Origin: JBBRHF01 sp038223055 | GTDB lineage: Bacteria; Actinomycetota; Actinomycetes; JACCUZ01 | Reading direction: 5' to 3' | NCBI GenBank assembly: GCA_038223055.1 | Contig: JBBRHF010000104.1 | Coordinates: 1 to 14,931 of the forward strand | Length of the DNA stretch: 14,931 nucleotides | Shown here: one piece after another, positions 6,848-14,931 of the stretch | How the letters are laid out: each line of letters begins with the position of its first letter | Position numbering within the stretch: position 1 is the stretch's first letter | The notes under the pieces: generated by a model | What the model was told of the DNA's origin: nothing | What the model saw: only the letters and a program-made list of their open reading frames with translations | Databases searched by the model: none | Translations under genes and position numbers: made by a program

Positions 6848-8245
6848 CTAGTGCGCCGGCCATGGGGGCACGGCCAGGGAGGTGCGCAGACCGCCGACCT
6901 GAGCGGGCGCGGCGTAGCTGCCCGACGTCACCCAGCCGTCCAGAGCATGGACGGCGGCGAGGTAGTCGCTGGTCGCCAGGTTGCAGTGCCCCGCGCCATA
7001 GGGGGCACCGTCGGTGCCCACGGCGGGGCTGCCATCGGGATAGGACCCCGGTGGGATCACCCACAACTGGTGCAGCAGGTCCAACGAGCCACGACGCTTG
7101 ACCCGGTCGTAGAAGACAGCCTCGTTCTGCACCAGCACCAGCGGGTCGTACTGCGTGTGCATGGTGACCGTCTTGTCGGCCAGCCGCCCGGTCGGGTTGC
7201 CGAGGGCGTCGGCCCGCCGGCGGATCGAGGCCCTCGCGGTGACCCGCGCGCCGTAGGTCTGGATCGTGCGGCCGTAGGCGGTCAGCAGCCCCGACGAGAA
7301 CCCGAGGCCGGTGAACCGCGCCACTGCGGCATCGTTCACCCGCTTGCGGTAGTCGACGTAGGCGTTCGTCGAGGGGTTGCCGCCGACCCGGGCCTCGATG
7401 TCGAAGCGCCCGAGCGTGCCGTAGGTCAGGGCCGTCTGGATCGTCTCGACGGCGGCTGACACGGCGGACGTGGTGCCCGAGCCGGAGAAGTCGCGGGTCT
7501 TGGCCGAAGCGCCGGTCAGCGCCGTCAGGCCGAGCAGGCGGGCGACGGCCGATGTCGTCTTGGTCGGGTCGGCCAGCCGGGCCTTGATCGCCGACATGGC
7601 CGCATCGACGTTGGCCTGGGCCTCGGCGACGCTGACGTAGCGAGTGAGCTTGAGCGCCGGGTAGAAGAGGACCTTGACGGCGACGGCGACGTCGAGCGCC
7701 AGATCGAGGTTCTTGTTGGTGCCTCCGAGCACCCCGCACAGCGGGGCGACGCCCTGCACGAGGTCGGGATGGCGCTCGGCCATCGTCTGGGTGATCAACC
7801 CGCCCAGGCTGTTGCCCCAGGCGTAGACCCGCCGGACCGAGGAAGTCCCGATCTTGGTGCGGGCGATGTTGACCAGCTCGACGCCCGCGGCGACGCCCTG
7901 GTTCACCGCCCACCCGGCGCCGCCGCCGGCATAGGACGACCCGGCCAGCCCGAAGCCGTCGGCGAGCAGGGCATCGCGGGTCGCGGCGCTGGGGGCATCG
8001 GCCGCGCCGACGGGGGTGAACGTGTAGCCATGCGACCACAGCAGCAGGGTGCCGTTGAAGTTGCCCGGCTTGTCGACCACCCAGGCGCCGTACGGCGTCG
8101 TGCCGACGAAATGCTCAGTGGCGCCGGCGCCGGCGCCGGCGGCGGCGGAGCCGGTCAGCGCAGTGCCGGAGCCGGTCAGCGCCGTGCCGGAGACGGCCAG
8201 CGCGATGGCGGCGGCGGCGGCTGAACGCATTCTCGATCTGGTCAT
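6848..8245 (-). CDS. Secreted alpha/beta hydrolase
   Basis: A 465-residue exported serine hydrolase. The N-terminus has basic residues (MTRSRMR) and a long Ala-rich hydrophobic segment to about residue 40, a Sec-type signal peptide. The nucleophile elbow is GNSLGG (Ser146). The oxyanion-side WSHGY is at residues 70-74. Asp367 (TQYDPLV) and His420 (GAGHCN) complete a plausible catalytic triad. An inserted lid of about 150 residues (about 190-340) lies between elbow and acid. The substrate is not readable; an esterase or lipase-like role on envelope or extracellular esters is possible. ATG 8245 follows AGGAGG by only 3 nt; Met6 at 8230 would be too far (18 nt). It is probably the first gene of an operon with the membrane and stalk proteins, 31 bp upstream of the former. 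Confidence 0.85.
   Translation of the reverse strand: MTRSRMRSAAAAAIALAVSGTALTGSGTALTGSAAAGAGAGATEHFVGTTPYGAWVVDKPGNFNGTLLLWSHGYTFTPVGAADAPSAATRDALLADGFGLAGSSYAGGGAGWAVNQGVAAGVELVNIARTKIGTSSVRRVYAWGNSLGGLITQTMAERHPDLVQGVAPLCGVLGGTNKNLDLALDVAVAVKVLFYPALKLTRYVSVAEAQANVDAAMSAIKARLADPTKTTSAVARLLGLTALTGASAKTRDFSGSGTTSAVSAAVETIQTALTYGTLGRFDIEARVGGNPSTNAYVDYRKRVNDAAVARFTGLGFSSGLLTAYGRTIQTYGARVTARASIRRRADALGNPTGRLADKTVTMHTQYDPLVLVQNEAVFYDRVKRRGSLDLLHQLWVIPPGSYPDGSPAVGTDGAPYGAGHCNLATSDYLAAVHALDGWVTSGSYAAPAQVGGLRTSLAVPPWPAH
8151..8192. repeat. 21-bp direct repeat in the signal peptide
   Basis: Two adjacent 21-bp units starting CCGGTCAGCG (8151-8171 and 8172-8192) differ at one base. On the minus strand they duplicate seven residues (S-G-T-A-L-T-G) in the hydrolase signal peptide. 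The duplication keeps the frame and lengthens the region before the probable cleavage site. Confidence 0.85.
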
Positions 8246-8273
8246 GAGCCTCCTGAGGCCGGCGCACCGCCGC

Positions 8274-8291
8274 GGTTACTCAGGAGCAACC
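8274..8291. promoter_or_regulatory. Inverted repeat between transglycosylase and hydrolase
   Basis: GGTTACT (8274-8280) and AGCAACC (8285-8291) form a 7-bp stem with one wobble and a CAGG loop. It lies 28 bp upstream of the hydrolase ATG, within the 159-bp gap after the transglycosylase stop. It could be a terminator for the upstream gene, an operator, or a 5' leader hairpin close to the ribosome binding site. No T-run follows. I saw nothing else supportable in 8246-8404. Confidence 0.3.
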
Positions 8292-8404
8292 CATGCGCCC
8301 GACCAGTTGTACCAGCCCGGGCGGCCCCCCGCAGCCAAAGGTGGGTGTAACGCCCGGAAAGCACCGTCTTGTCGTGTCGACGGCGCGTGTGCCTCTGCGG
8401 ATGT

Positions 8405-10057
<1,653 letters not shown>

Positions 10058-10097
10058 GAACTCGTTGACTCCCCTCTCGAACACACGAACCCGCGTA

Positions 10098-10127
10098 ACG
10101 GTAGCCGGGGTGACCACGTTCAGTCAG
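10098..10127 (-). promoter_or_regulatory. Candidate promoter of the transglycosylase
   Basis: On the minus strand CTGACT (10122-10127), an 18-bp spacer and TACCGT (10098-10103) form a plausible -35/-10 pair, giving a leader of roughly 35 nt before ATG 10057. The match is moderate. It lies in the 119-bp gap downstream of polA, so the gene could also be reached by readthrough from polA. Confidence 0.3.
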
Positions 10128-10147
10128 CCGGATCGGCGAAACACCTC

Positions 10148-10171
10148 GAAAGTCGTCGTACGTTCACTTTC
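10148..10171. promoter_or_regulatory. Inverted repeat just downstream of polA
   Basis: GAAAGT (10148-10153) and ACTTTC (10166-10171) form a perfect 6-bp dyad with a 12-nt spacer, beginning 5 bp after the polA stop. It sits upstream of the candidate transglycosylase promoter. It may be an operator or a weak polA terminator; there is no T-run. Confidence 0.35.
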
Positions 10172-10176
10172 TGTGC

Positions 10177-12915
10177 TCAGTGGCCCGCCTCCTGCCAGGT
10201 CCGACCAAGCCCGACCGAGACGTCCAGCGGCACCGAGAGCTGGTAGGCAGCACCCATCTCTCGGCGGACGAGCGCCTCCAGCGCGTCCCGCTCCCCCACC
10301 GCCACCTCCAGGATCAGCTCGTCGTGCACCTGCAGCACCACGCGCGACGCGAGCCCGTCGTCGCTCAGCGCCCGGTCCACGCCGAGCATCGCCAGCTTGA
10401 TGATGTCGGCCGCCGATCCCTGGATCGGGGCGTTGAGCGCCATCCGCTCGGCCATCTCGCGCCGCTGACGGTTGTCGCTGGTGAGGTCGGGTAGGTAGCG
10501 CCGCCGACCCAGGATCGTCTCGGTGAAACCGCTGCGACCGGCCTCCTTGACGACGTCGCGCAGGTAGTCGCGCACTCCGCCGAACCGCAGGAAGTATTCG
10601 TCCATCAGCGCCTTGGCTTCCTCGGCGGTGTTGCCCAGCTGGCGGGACAGGCCGAACGCCGACAGGCCGTAGGCCAGGCCGTAGCTCATGGCCTTGATCT
10701 TGGCCCGCATCTCGGCGGTGACGCCGGTCGCCTCGACGCCGAACACCCGCGACGCGACGGTGGTGTGCAGGTCCTCACCGCTCATGAACGCCTCGATCAG
10801 CCCGGCGTCCTCGGACAGGTGGGCCATGATCCGCATCTCGATCTGGCTGTAGTCGGCCGTCATCAGCGACTCGAATCCGCGGCCGACGACGAAGGCCTCG
10901 CGGATGCGCCTGCCCTCCTCGGTGCGGATCGGGATGTTCTGCAGGTTGGGCTCGGTCGAGGACAGCCGGCCGGTCGCCGCGATCATCTGGTTGAACGTCG
11001 TGTGGATGCGCCCGTCGTCGCCCACCGTCTTGAGCAGGCCGTCGACCGTGATCTTGAGCCGCGAGGCGTCCCGATGGCGCAGCAGTGCCGCGAGGAACGG
11101 GTGCTCGTTCTGCACGTAGAGGGCTTGCAGGGCGTCGGCATCGGTGGTGAAGCCGGTCTTGGTGCGTTTGGTCTTGGGCATGCCCAGCTCGTCGAAGAGG
11201 ATGACCTGCAGCTGCTTGGGCGAGCCGAGGTTGATCTCCTTGCCGATGACCGCATAGGCCTCGTCGGCGGCGTCCTTGACCGCGCCGCCGAAGTGGGTCT
11301 CGAGCTCACCGAGATGACCGCTGTCGACAGCGATGCCGGTGCGCTCCATGCCCATGAGCACCTCCATCAGCGGCAGCTCCAGGTCGCGCAGCAACGCGGT
11401 CGACGCCTTGGCCTCGAGCTCGGTGTCTAGCGCGTCGGCGAGCTGCAGCACGGCCAGCGCTCGGACCACGTCGGCCTCGGCCTCGGCTTGCTCGTCGGCC
11501 CCGTCGAAGGACAGCTGGCCCGACCCCCCGAGGTCGTTGTGCAGCGCCCGCTTGAGATAGCGCAACGCGAGGTCGGCCAGGTCGTAGCTGCGCTGGTCGG
11601 GCATCGAGAGGTAGGCCGACAGGGCGGTGTCGCTCGTGACCCCTGCCAGCGTCCAGCCGCGCGCGGCGAACGCCAGCGCCGGCCCCTTGGCGTCGTGCAG
11701 GGCCTTGGGCGCCGTGGGATCGGCCAACCAGGCGGCGAACGCCTGGTCGTCGGAGGCGGTGAGCCCGGTCGGGTCGAACCACGCCCCGGAGCCGTCGGCG
11801 CCACAGATGGCGACACCACTCACGTCACCGGTCCCAGCACCCCAGAAACCGGAGATGTGCACACCGGCACGGCCGCGGCCGCGTAGATGGGTGTCAATCC
11901 ACGGCGCCAGGGAATCCGGCCGGATGATCGTGGTGGTGACCTCGAACCCCGACTCCGCCTCCGGCTGCTCGGTGGTGAGCGTGGCGTAGAGCCGGTCGCG
12001 CAGCACCCGGAACTCCAGGGCGTCGAAGACCTGGTGCACCTCCTCGCGCTCCCAGTTGTTGCGCGCCAGGTCGCCGGGCATCACGTCGATCGGCACGTCC
12101 CGCACGAGCTCGGTGAGCTGGCGGTTCTGCAGCACCTGGGCCAGGTGGGAGCGCAGTGCGTCGCCGACCTTGCCCTTGACCTCGTCCACCCGGTCGACCA
12201 GGCCGTCGAGCGAGCCATATTCGACGATCCACTTGGTCGCCGTCTTCTCGCCCACACTGGGGATGTTGGGCAGGTTGTCGCTCGGGTCGCCGCGCAGGGC
12301 CGCGAAGTCGGGGTATTGCTCCGGGGAGAGCCCGTATTTGTCCTGGACGGCCTCCGGGGTCATCCGGGCCAGGTCGGACACGCCCTTGCGGGGATAGAGA
12401 ACGGTGACGCGATCGGACACCAGTTGCAGCGCGTCCCGGTCCCCGGTGCAGATCAGCACGTCATATCCCTCGCGCTCGGCGCGGGCGGTGACCGTGGCGA
12501 TGACGTCGTCAGCCTCGAAACCCGCAGCCTCGAGCGAGGGTATGCGCAGGGCGACGAGGACCTCCTTGACCAAAGCCACCTGACCCTTGAAGTCGTCCGG
12601 GCTCGCCGACCGATTGGCCTTGTACTCCGGGAAGAGCTCGGACCGGAAGGTGGCCCGGGACACATCGAAGGCCACCGCCACGTGGGTCGGAGCCTCGTCC
12701 CGCAAGACGTTGATCAACATCGAGGTGAACCCGTAGACCGCGTTGGTCGGCTGACCGGTGGTGGTCGAGAAGTTCTCCACCGGGAGCGCGTAGAAGGCGC
12801 GGTAGGCCAGCGAGTGCCCGTCCAGGAGCAGCAGCCGGTTGCGCGAGGCAACACCCAGCTCTGGTTCGGTCAGCTCTGGATCGTCCAGATCCACCGGCAC
12901 GTCGTCAGCAGGCAC
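10177..12915 (-). CDS. polA: DNA polymerase I
   Basis: A 912-residue Pol I, close to the usual actinobacterial length, for Okazaki-fragment maturation and excision repair. Residues about 27-320 are the 5'-nuclease, with LLLDGHSLAYRAFYA (29-43), EADD (134-137), TGDRD (157-161) and the GDPSDNLPNIPSVGEKTA helix-hairpin-helix. Residues about 325-505 are a 3'-5' exonuclease-like fold without the DxE signature, so proofreading is probably lost. The polymerase domain has TGRLSS, motif A DYSQIE (Asp688), motif B RAKIKAMSYGLAYG (Arg737, Lys741, Tyr745) and motif C VHDE (863-866). The open frame extends to 13194, but that part antisenses the divergent thioesterase. GTG 12915 lies 7 bp after a TAGGCT box and has no ribosome binding site, fitting a leaderless start. 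Confidence 0.97.
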   Translation of the reverse strand: MPADDVPVDLDDPELTEPELGVASRNRLLLLDGHSLAYRAFYALPVENFSTTTGQPTNAVYGFTSMLINVLRDEAPTHVAVAFDVSRATFRSELFPEYKANRSASPDDFKGQVALVKEVLVALRIPSLEAAGFEADDVIATVTARAEREGYDVLICTGDRDALQLVSDRVTVLYPRKGVSDLARMTPEAVQDKYGLSPEQYPDFAALRGDPSDNLPNIPSVGEKTATKWIVEYGSLDGLVDRVDEVKGKVGDALRSHLAQVLQNRQLTELVRDVPIDVMPGDLARNNWEREEVHQVFDALEFRVLRDRLYATLTTEQPEAESGFEVTTTIIRPDSLAPWIDTHLRGRGRAGVHISGFWGAGTGDVSGVAICGADGSGAWFDPTGLTASDDQAFAAWLADPTAPKALHDAKGPALAFAARGWTLAGVTSDTALSAYLSMPDQRSYDLADLALRYLKRALHNDLGGSGQLSFDGADEQAEAEADVVRALAVLQLADALDTELEAKASTALLRDLELPLMEVLMGMERTGIAVDSGHLGELETHFGGAVKDAADEAYAVIGKEINLGSPKQLQVILFDELGMPKTKRTKTGFTTDADALQALYVQNEHPFLAALLRHRDASRLKITVDGLLKTVGDDGRIHTTFNQMIAATGRLSSTEPNLQNIPIRTEEGRRIREAFVVGRGFESLMTADYSQIEMRIMAHLSEDAGLIEAFMSGEDLHTTVASRVFGVEATGVTAEMRAKIKAMSYGLAYGLSAFGLSRQLGNTAEEAKALMDEYFLRFGGVRDYLRDVVKEAGRSGFTETILGRRRYLPDLTSDNRQRREMAERMALNAPIQGSAADIIKLAMLGVDRALSDDGLASRVVLQVHDELILEVAVGERDALEALVRREMGAAYQLSVPLDVSVGLGRTWQEAGH

Positions 12916-12922
12916 GGTCGCG

Positions 12923-12928
12923 AGCCTA
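12923..12928 (-). promoter_or_regulatory. -10 box of a probable leaderless polA transcript
   Basis: TAGGCT on the minus strand ends 7 bp before the polA GTG (12913-12915), the spacing that puts the transcription start at the start codon. No ribosome binding site is present between. TANNNT followed by 6-8 bp and RTG is the known leaderless arrangement in actinobacteria. No convincing -35 is seen. Confidence 0.5.
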
Positions 12929-12975
12929 GTGCGACCCGCTGACACCGCTCCCCCGCGGCGGTTGGCGGGCCCTCC

Positions 12976-12985
12976 CCCACGTGGG
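12976..12985. promoter_or_regulatory. Palindrome CCCACGTGGG in the divergent intergenic region
   Basis: A perfect 10-bp palindrome in the 148-bp gap between the polA and thioesterase starts. Its position would suit an operator for either gene. Short GC palindromes arise by chance at this composition, so this is only a candidate. Confidence 0.25.
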
Positions 12986-13063
12986 TGCTGGCGCGCCCCA
13001 CGGCACAGCGGCGCGTGGCGCTCGCCGCGGTCGCGCTGCCGGCGGCATGACAGGGTGGTGGGC

Positions 13064-13474
13064 ATGACCGAGGACACCCTGGCCGAGCTGCTGGCCGCGA
13101 TCCCGCCAGCCCCTCTGCACGAGCGGATGGGCATCAAGATCATCGAGATCACCGCGGAACGTGTCGTCGCGACGATGCCCGTGGAGGGCAACACCCAGCC
13201 CTTCGGCCTGCTCCACGGCGGCGCCTCCGTCGTGCTCGCCGAGGGCCTGGGCTCCTACGCCGGTGCGATGCACGCCGGACCGGGGCGGATGGCCGTCGGC
13301 GTGGACGTCAGCGCCACCCACCACCGGGCCGTGCGCTCGGGGCTGGTGACCGGCACCGCCGTCCCCCTGCACGTCGGGTCGAGCGTGGCGACGTTCGGGA
13401 TCGTGATCGTCGACGACCAGGACCGCCGGGTCTGCACCGCCCGGCTGACCTGCGCGGTGCGTGACGTCCGTTAG
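13064..13474 (+). CDS. Hotdog-fold acyl-CoA thioesterase, YdiI/MenI/PaaI type
   Basis: A 136-residue single hotdog domain. GLLHGGASVVLAEGLGS (residues 48-64) is the active-site loop and helix; His51-Gly-Gly and Glu60 are the expected catalytic elements. This stretch closely resembles that of E. coli YdiI (MenI), and the later PLHVGSS (101-107) matches its conserved PLHxGS. Such enzymes hydrolyse aromatic acyl-CoA thioesters. 1,4-dihydroxy-2-naphthoyl-CoA hydrolysis in menaquinone synthesis is plausible, as actinobacteria use menaquinone, but PaaI-type housekeeping is also possible. ATG 13064 was chosen over an upstream open frame from 12839, because MTEDTLAELL begins the conserved domain and GGTGG precedes it. 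It is divergent from polA and overlaps the GNAT gene tail by 4 bp. Confidence 0.9.
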   Translation: MTEDTLAELLAAIPPAPLHERMGIKIIEITAERVVATMPVEGNTQPFGLLHGGASVVLAEGLGSYAGAMHAGPGRMAVGVDVSATHHRAVRSGLVTGTAVPLHVGSSVATFGIVIVDDQDRRVCTARLTCAVRDVR

Positions 13475-14055
13475 TCGGGGATCGGCGCGACAGCGGCCCG
13501 CAGGCGGCGCACGGTGCGGCGGCGAGCCAGCAGGTGCTCGGCCGCCCCGGCGAACCCCTGCGCCGCCAGCTTGCGGCGCAGCAGGGCCACCGGCACCGAC
13601 CGGCGTACGACGACCGGGGCGAAGCCCAGCCGGGCATAGAACCGGTTGGTCTCCCGCAGGGTCGGCAGCACGCTGGTCATCACATGCTCGGCCCCGGCCT
13701 CGTCGGCGAAGGTTGCCGCCGCGGCCAGCAACGCCTTGCCGACACCGCTGCGGCGGCAGCTCTCCCGAACGTGCAGGTAGTGAACATGCACCGACATCTG
13801 GTCGAACAGCGCGGCGTAGGGACCCCGGGTCAGCACGGTCATCCCGGCAACCTCGTCACCGACCAGCGCGACGAGTGCCCGGGCGTCAGGGTCCGCGTCG
13901 ATGGCGCGCAGCCGACCGATCGCTCCCTCGATGCTGGGTGCCGGAGTGGTGCGCTCGACCCGTCCCCCGAGCTCACGCAGCTCCTGCCACAACTCGAGCA
14001 CCGCCGGGAGGTCCTCGGTGCGCACATCGCGAACGATAACTGGCGGTCGAGCCAC
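13471..14055 (-). CDS. GNAT-family N-acetyltransferase
   Basis: A 194-residue acyltransferase. The acetyl-CoA binding motif A is RRSGVG (residues 101-106) after the VHYLHVRESC strand, and motif B is NRFYARLGF (137-145). This places it in the GNAT fold; the acceptor amine is unknown. A basic tail (about 155-194, with RRKLAA and LARRRTVRRLR) extends past the domain and may bind nucleic acid or membrane, which is speculative. GTG 14055 was chosen because GGAGG (14060-14064) lies 4 nt upstream. The next in-frame GTG at 14070 would place this ribosome binding site inside the gene. Its TAA shares bases 13471-13474 with the end of the convergent thioesterase. Confidence 0.9.
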   Translation of the reverse strand: MARPPVIVRDVRTEDLPAVLELWQELRELGGRVERTTPAPSIEGAIGRLRAIDADPDARALVALVGDEVAGMTVLTRGPYAALFDQMSVHVHYLHVRESCRRSGVGKALLAAAATFADEAGAEHVMTSVLPTLRETNRFYARLGFAPVVVRRSVPVALLRRKLAAQGFAGAAEHLLARRRTVRRLRAAVAPIPD

Positions 14056-14137
14056 GAGTCCTCCAGTCACAGTTGCGGGCCGGGCGGTCCGCCACCCAGC
14101 AGACGTGCCCCGTGATGAAGGGCCCGAAGATGTGCGT

Positions 14138-14300
14138 TAATACTGACCCCGGAGCGGTTGGCCCCGAGAGGGCGCCCCCAAAGGCACCCGGACGTAAGCC
14201 CGGAAGGTCACCCCCCTCGAGAGACTGAACCCCGCACCCGCAGAGCGGAGACTACGCCGCAGAGGGGGCGCCGCGCGAGACGATCACTAAAGGATGCCCT
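14138..14300 (+). promoter_or_regulatory. GC-rich, possibly structured leader upstream of DUF554 gene
   Basis: A TAATAC box (14138-14143) with no clear -35 precedes about 165 nt of untranslated sequence before GTG 14314. On the plus strand, short stems can be drawn at 14161-14164/14170-14173 (CGAGA loop), 14188-14191/14200-14203, 14206-14209/14223-14226 (loop holding six C), 14238-14241/14245-14248 (AGA loop) and 14255-14258/14267-14270. I compared it by eye with the consensus of TPP, cobalamin, glycine, ydaO, ykkC and SAM-type riboswitches and found no match. The stems are each only 4 bp, so the structure is a hypothesis. Confidence 0.3.
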
Positions 14301-14313
14301 GGAGGAGAGGTCT

Positions 14314-14931
14314 GTGTTCCGTGGCGCCGGCACCGCGCTGAACGTCCTCACCGTGCTGGTGGGGTCGGGACTCGGGGTTCTCCTCGGCCACCGGCTGCGG
14401 GCGCGAACCCGCGACGTGGTCACTGATGGTCTCGGGCTGGTCACCCTGCTCGTCGCCGCCAGCAGTGCGGCGAGCGTCAGCGAGCCGCCGCTGGCGGCCG
14501 CAGTCGGCGCGAGTGCGCCGGTGCTCATCGTGCTCGGCGCGATCCTCCTCGGGGGCATCATCGGCTCCGTGCTCGCCATCGAGGAGCGCCTCGAGGGGCT
14601 CGGCGGCACGATCCGCCGGCGCCTGCCCAGCGCCGACGCCGCCGGCGAGGCCCGTTTCGTCGAGGGCTTCGTCGCAGCATCGCTGCTGTTCTGCGTCGGG
14701 CCGCTGACGGTCCTGGGCTCGCTGGACGACGGGCTGGGCCGCGGCATCGACAAGCTCGCCCTCAAGGCCGTGCTCGACGGCTTCGCGTCCATCGCGTTCG
14801 CTGCCAGCCTCGGGTGGGGCGTCGCGGCCTCGGCACTGGTGGTCGCCGTCGTCCAGGGCTCGCTGACGTTGCTGGGCTTCGCCCTCGGTGGACTTCTGCC
14901 CGAGGCCCACGTCCTCGCGTTGACCGCCACC
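14314..14931 (+). CDS. DUF554 family membrane protein (partial, 3' end missing)
   Basis: The first 206 residues of an integral membrane protein of the DUF554 (YqgA-like) family; usual members are about 230-250 residues, so little is missing. Family hallmarks are the N-terminal NVLTVLVGSGLGVLLGHRLR (10-29), VEGFVAASLLFCVGPLTVLG (116-135) and KAVLDGFASIAFAASLG (151-167). Several hydrophobic helices alternate with short loops. A transport role has been proposed for the family but no substrate is established. GTG 14314 was chosen because GGAGG (14301-14305) lies 8 nt upstream. An open frame on the opposite strand is a shadow, since only the plus frame gives the family motifs. A long GC-rich leader precedes it. 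Confidence 0.9.
   Translation, partial: MFRGAGTALNVLTVLVGSGLGVLLGHRLRARTRDVVTDGLGLVTLLVAASSAASVSEPPLAAAVGASAPVLIVLGAILLGGIIGSVLAIEERLEGLGGTIRRRLPSADAAGEARFVEGFVAASLLFCVGPLTVLGSLDDGLGRGIDKLALKAVLDGFASIAFAASLGWGVAASALVVAVVQGSLTLLGFALGGLLPEAHVLALTAT

Noticed and set aside
3586..7101. Open frame of 1171 codons on the plus strand opposite the stalk and membrane proteins
   Set aside because: The product is Gly/Arg/Gln-rich without recognisable domains, crosses two genes that have membrane helices and good ribosome binding sites, and is explained by GC bias in the third codon position of the real strand.
10058..10176. Possible c-di-AMP (ydaO) riboswitch upstream of the transglycosylase
   Set aside because: These riboswitches often precede cell-wall hydrolase genes in actinobacteria, but the 119-bp gap lacks the conserved segments I know and is rather short.
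12916..13194. Extension of polA upstream to 13194
   Set aside because: It would be antisense to the thioesterase start, contains low-quality Arg/Gly sequence, and is inconsistent with the -10 box and the usual Pol I length.
14145..14270. Possible 6C small RNA, because of a six-C loop
   Set aside because: The 6C family needs two hairpins each with a C6 loop and a terminator; only one C6 run (14211-14216) is present, and the RNA would run into a coding region.
14208..14930. 240-codon minus-strand frame at the right edge
   Set aside because: It is antisense to the DUF554 gene, whose family motifs and ribosome binding site are on the plus strand.

Overview
The window comes from a very GC-rich bacterium with GTG starts, strong third-position GC bias, a probable leaderless polA and Tat-type and Sec-type export signals. 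A high-GC actinobacterium is the best fit; the order or genus cannot be named from sequence alone. The one clear housekeeping anchor is polA (DNA polymerase I), flanked by a hotdog thioesterase on one side and a secreted lytic transglycosylase on the other.

Left part (1-3180): the 5' end of a Tat-exported protein leaves the left edge on the minus strand. It is driven by a near-consensus promoter lying between it and a divergent SAM-dependent methyltransferase. After a 242-bp gap holding a 10-bp tandem repeat comes a translationally coupled pair on the plus strand: a processive-type membrane glycosyltransferase (GT2) and a small one-helix membrane protein. This looks like a compact surface-polysaccharide synthase module with its own accessory subunit.

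Middle part (3181-10057): four minus-strand genes point away from polA. In transcription order they are a secreted lytic transglycosylase with a long repetitive Ser/Gly/Pro/Thr tail, a secreted alpha/beta hydrolase, a six-helix membrane protein, and a 971-residue membrane-anchored YhgE/Pip-like heptad-repeat 'stalk' protein. The last three are closely spaced (31 and 3 bp) and probably form one operon. All four products act in or outside the membrane. The hydrolase-membrane protein-stalk operon has no function I can name and is the best candidate here for an undescribed envelope system.

Right part (10177-14931): polA on the minus strand has a -10 box 7 bp before its GTG, suggesting a leaderless mRNA. 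A YdiI/MenI-like thioesterase is divergent from it. A GNAT acetyltransferase converges on the thioesterase with a 4-bp overlap. The start of a DUF554 membrane protein runs off the right edge. Between the GNAT gene and DUF554 lies a 170-nt GC-rich leader with several possible hairpins that I cannot match to a known riboswitch.

No tRNA, rRNA, CRISPR array, transposase or integrase was seen. No gene-free stretch exceeds 300 bp. Several very long open frames antisense to the real genes (especially opposite the stalk protein and the transglycosylase) are treated as GC-bias shadows.
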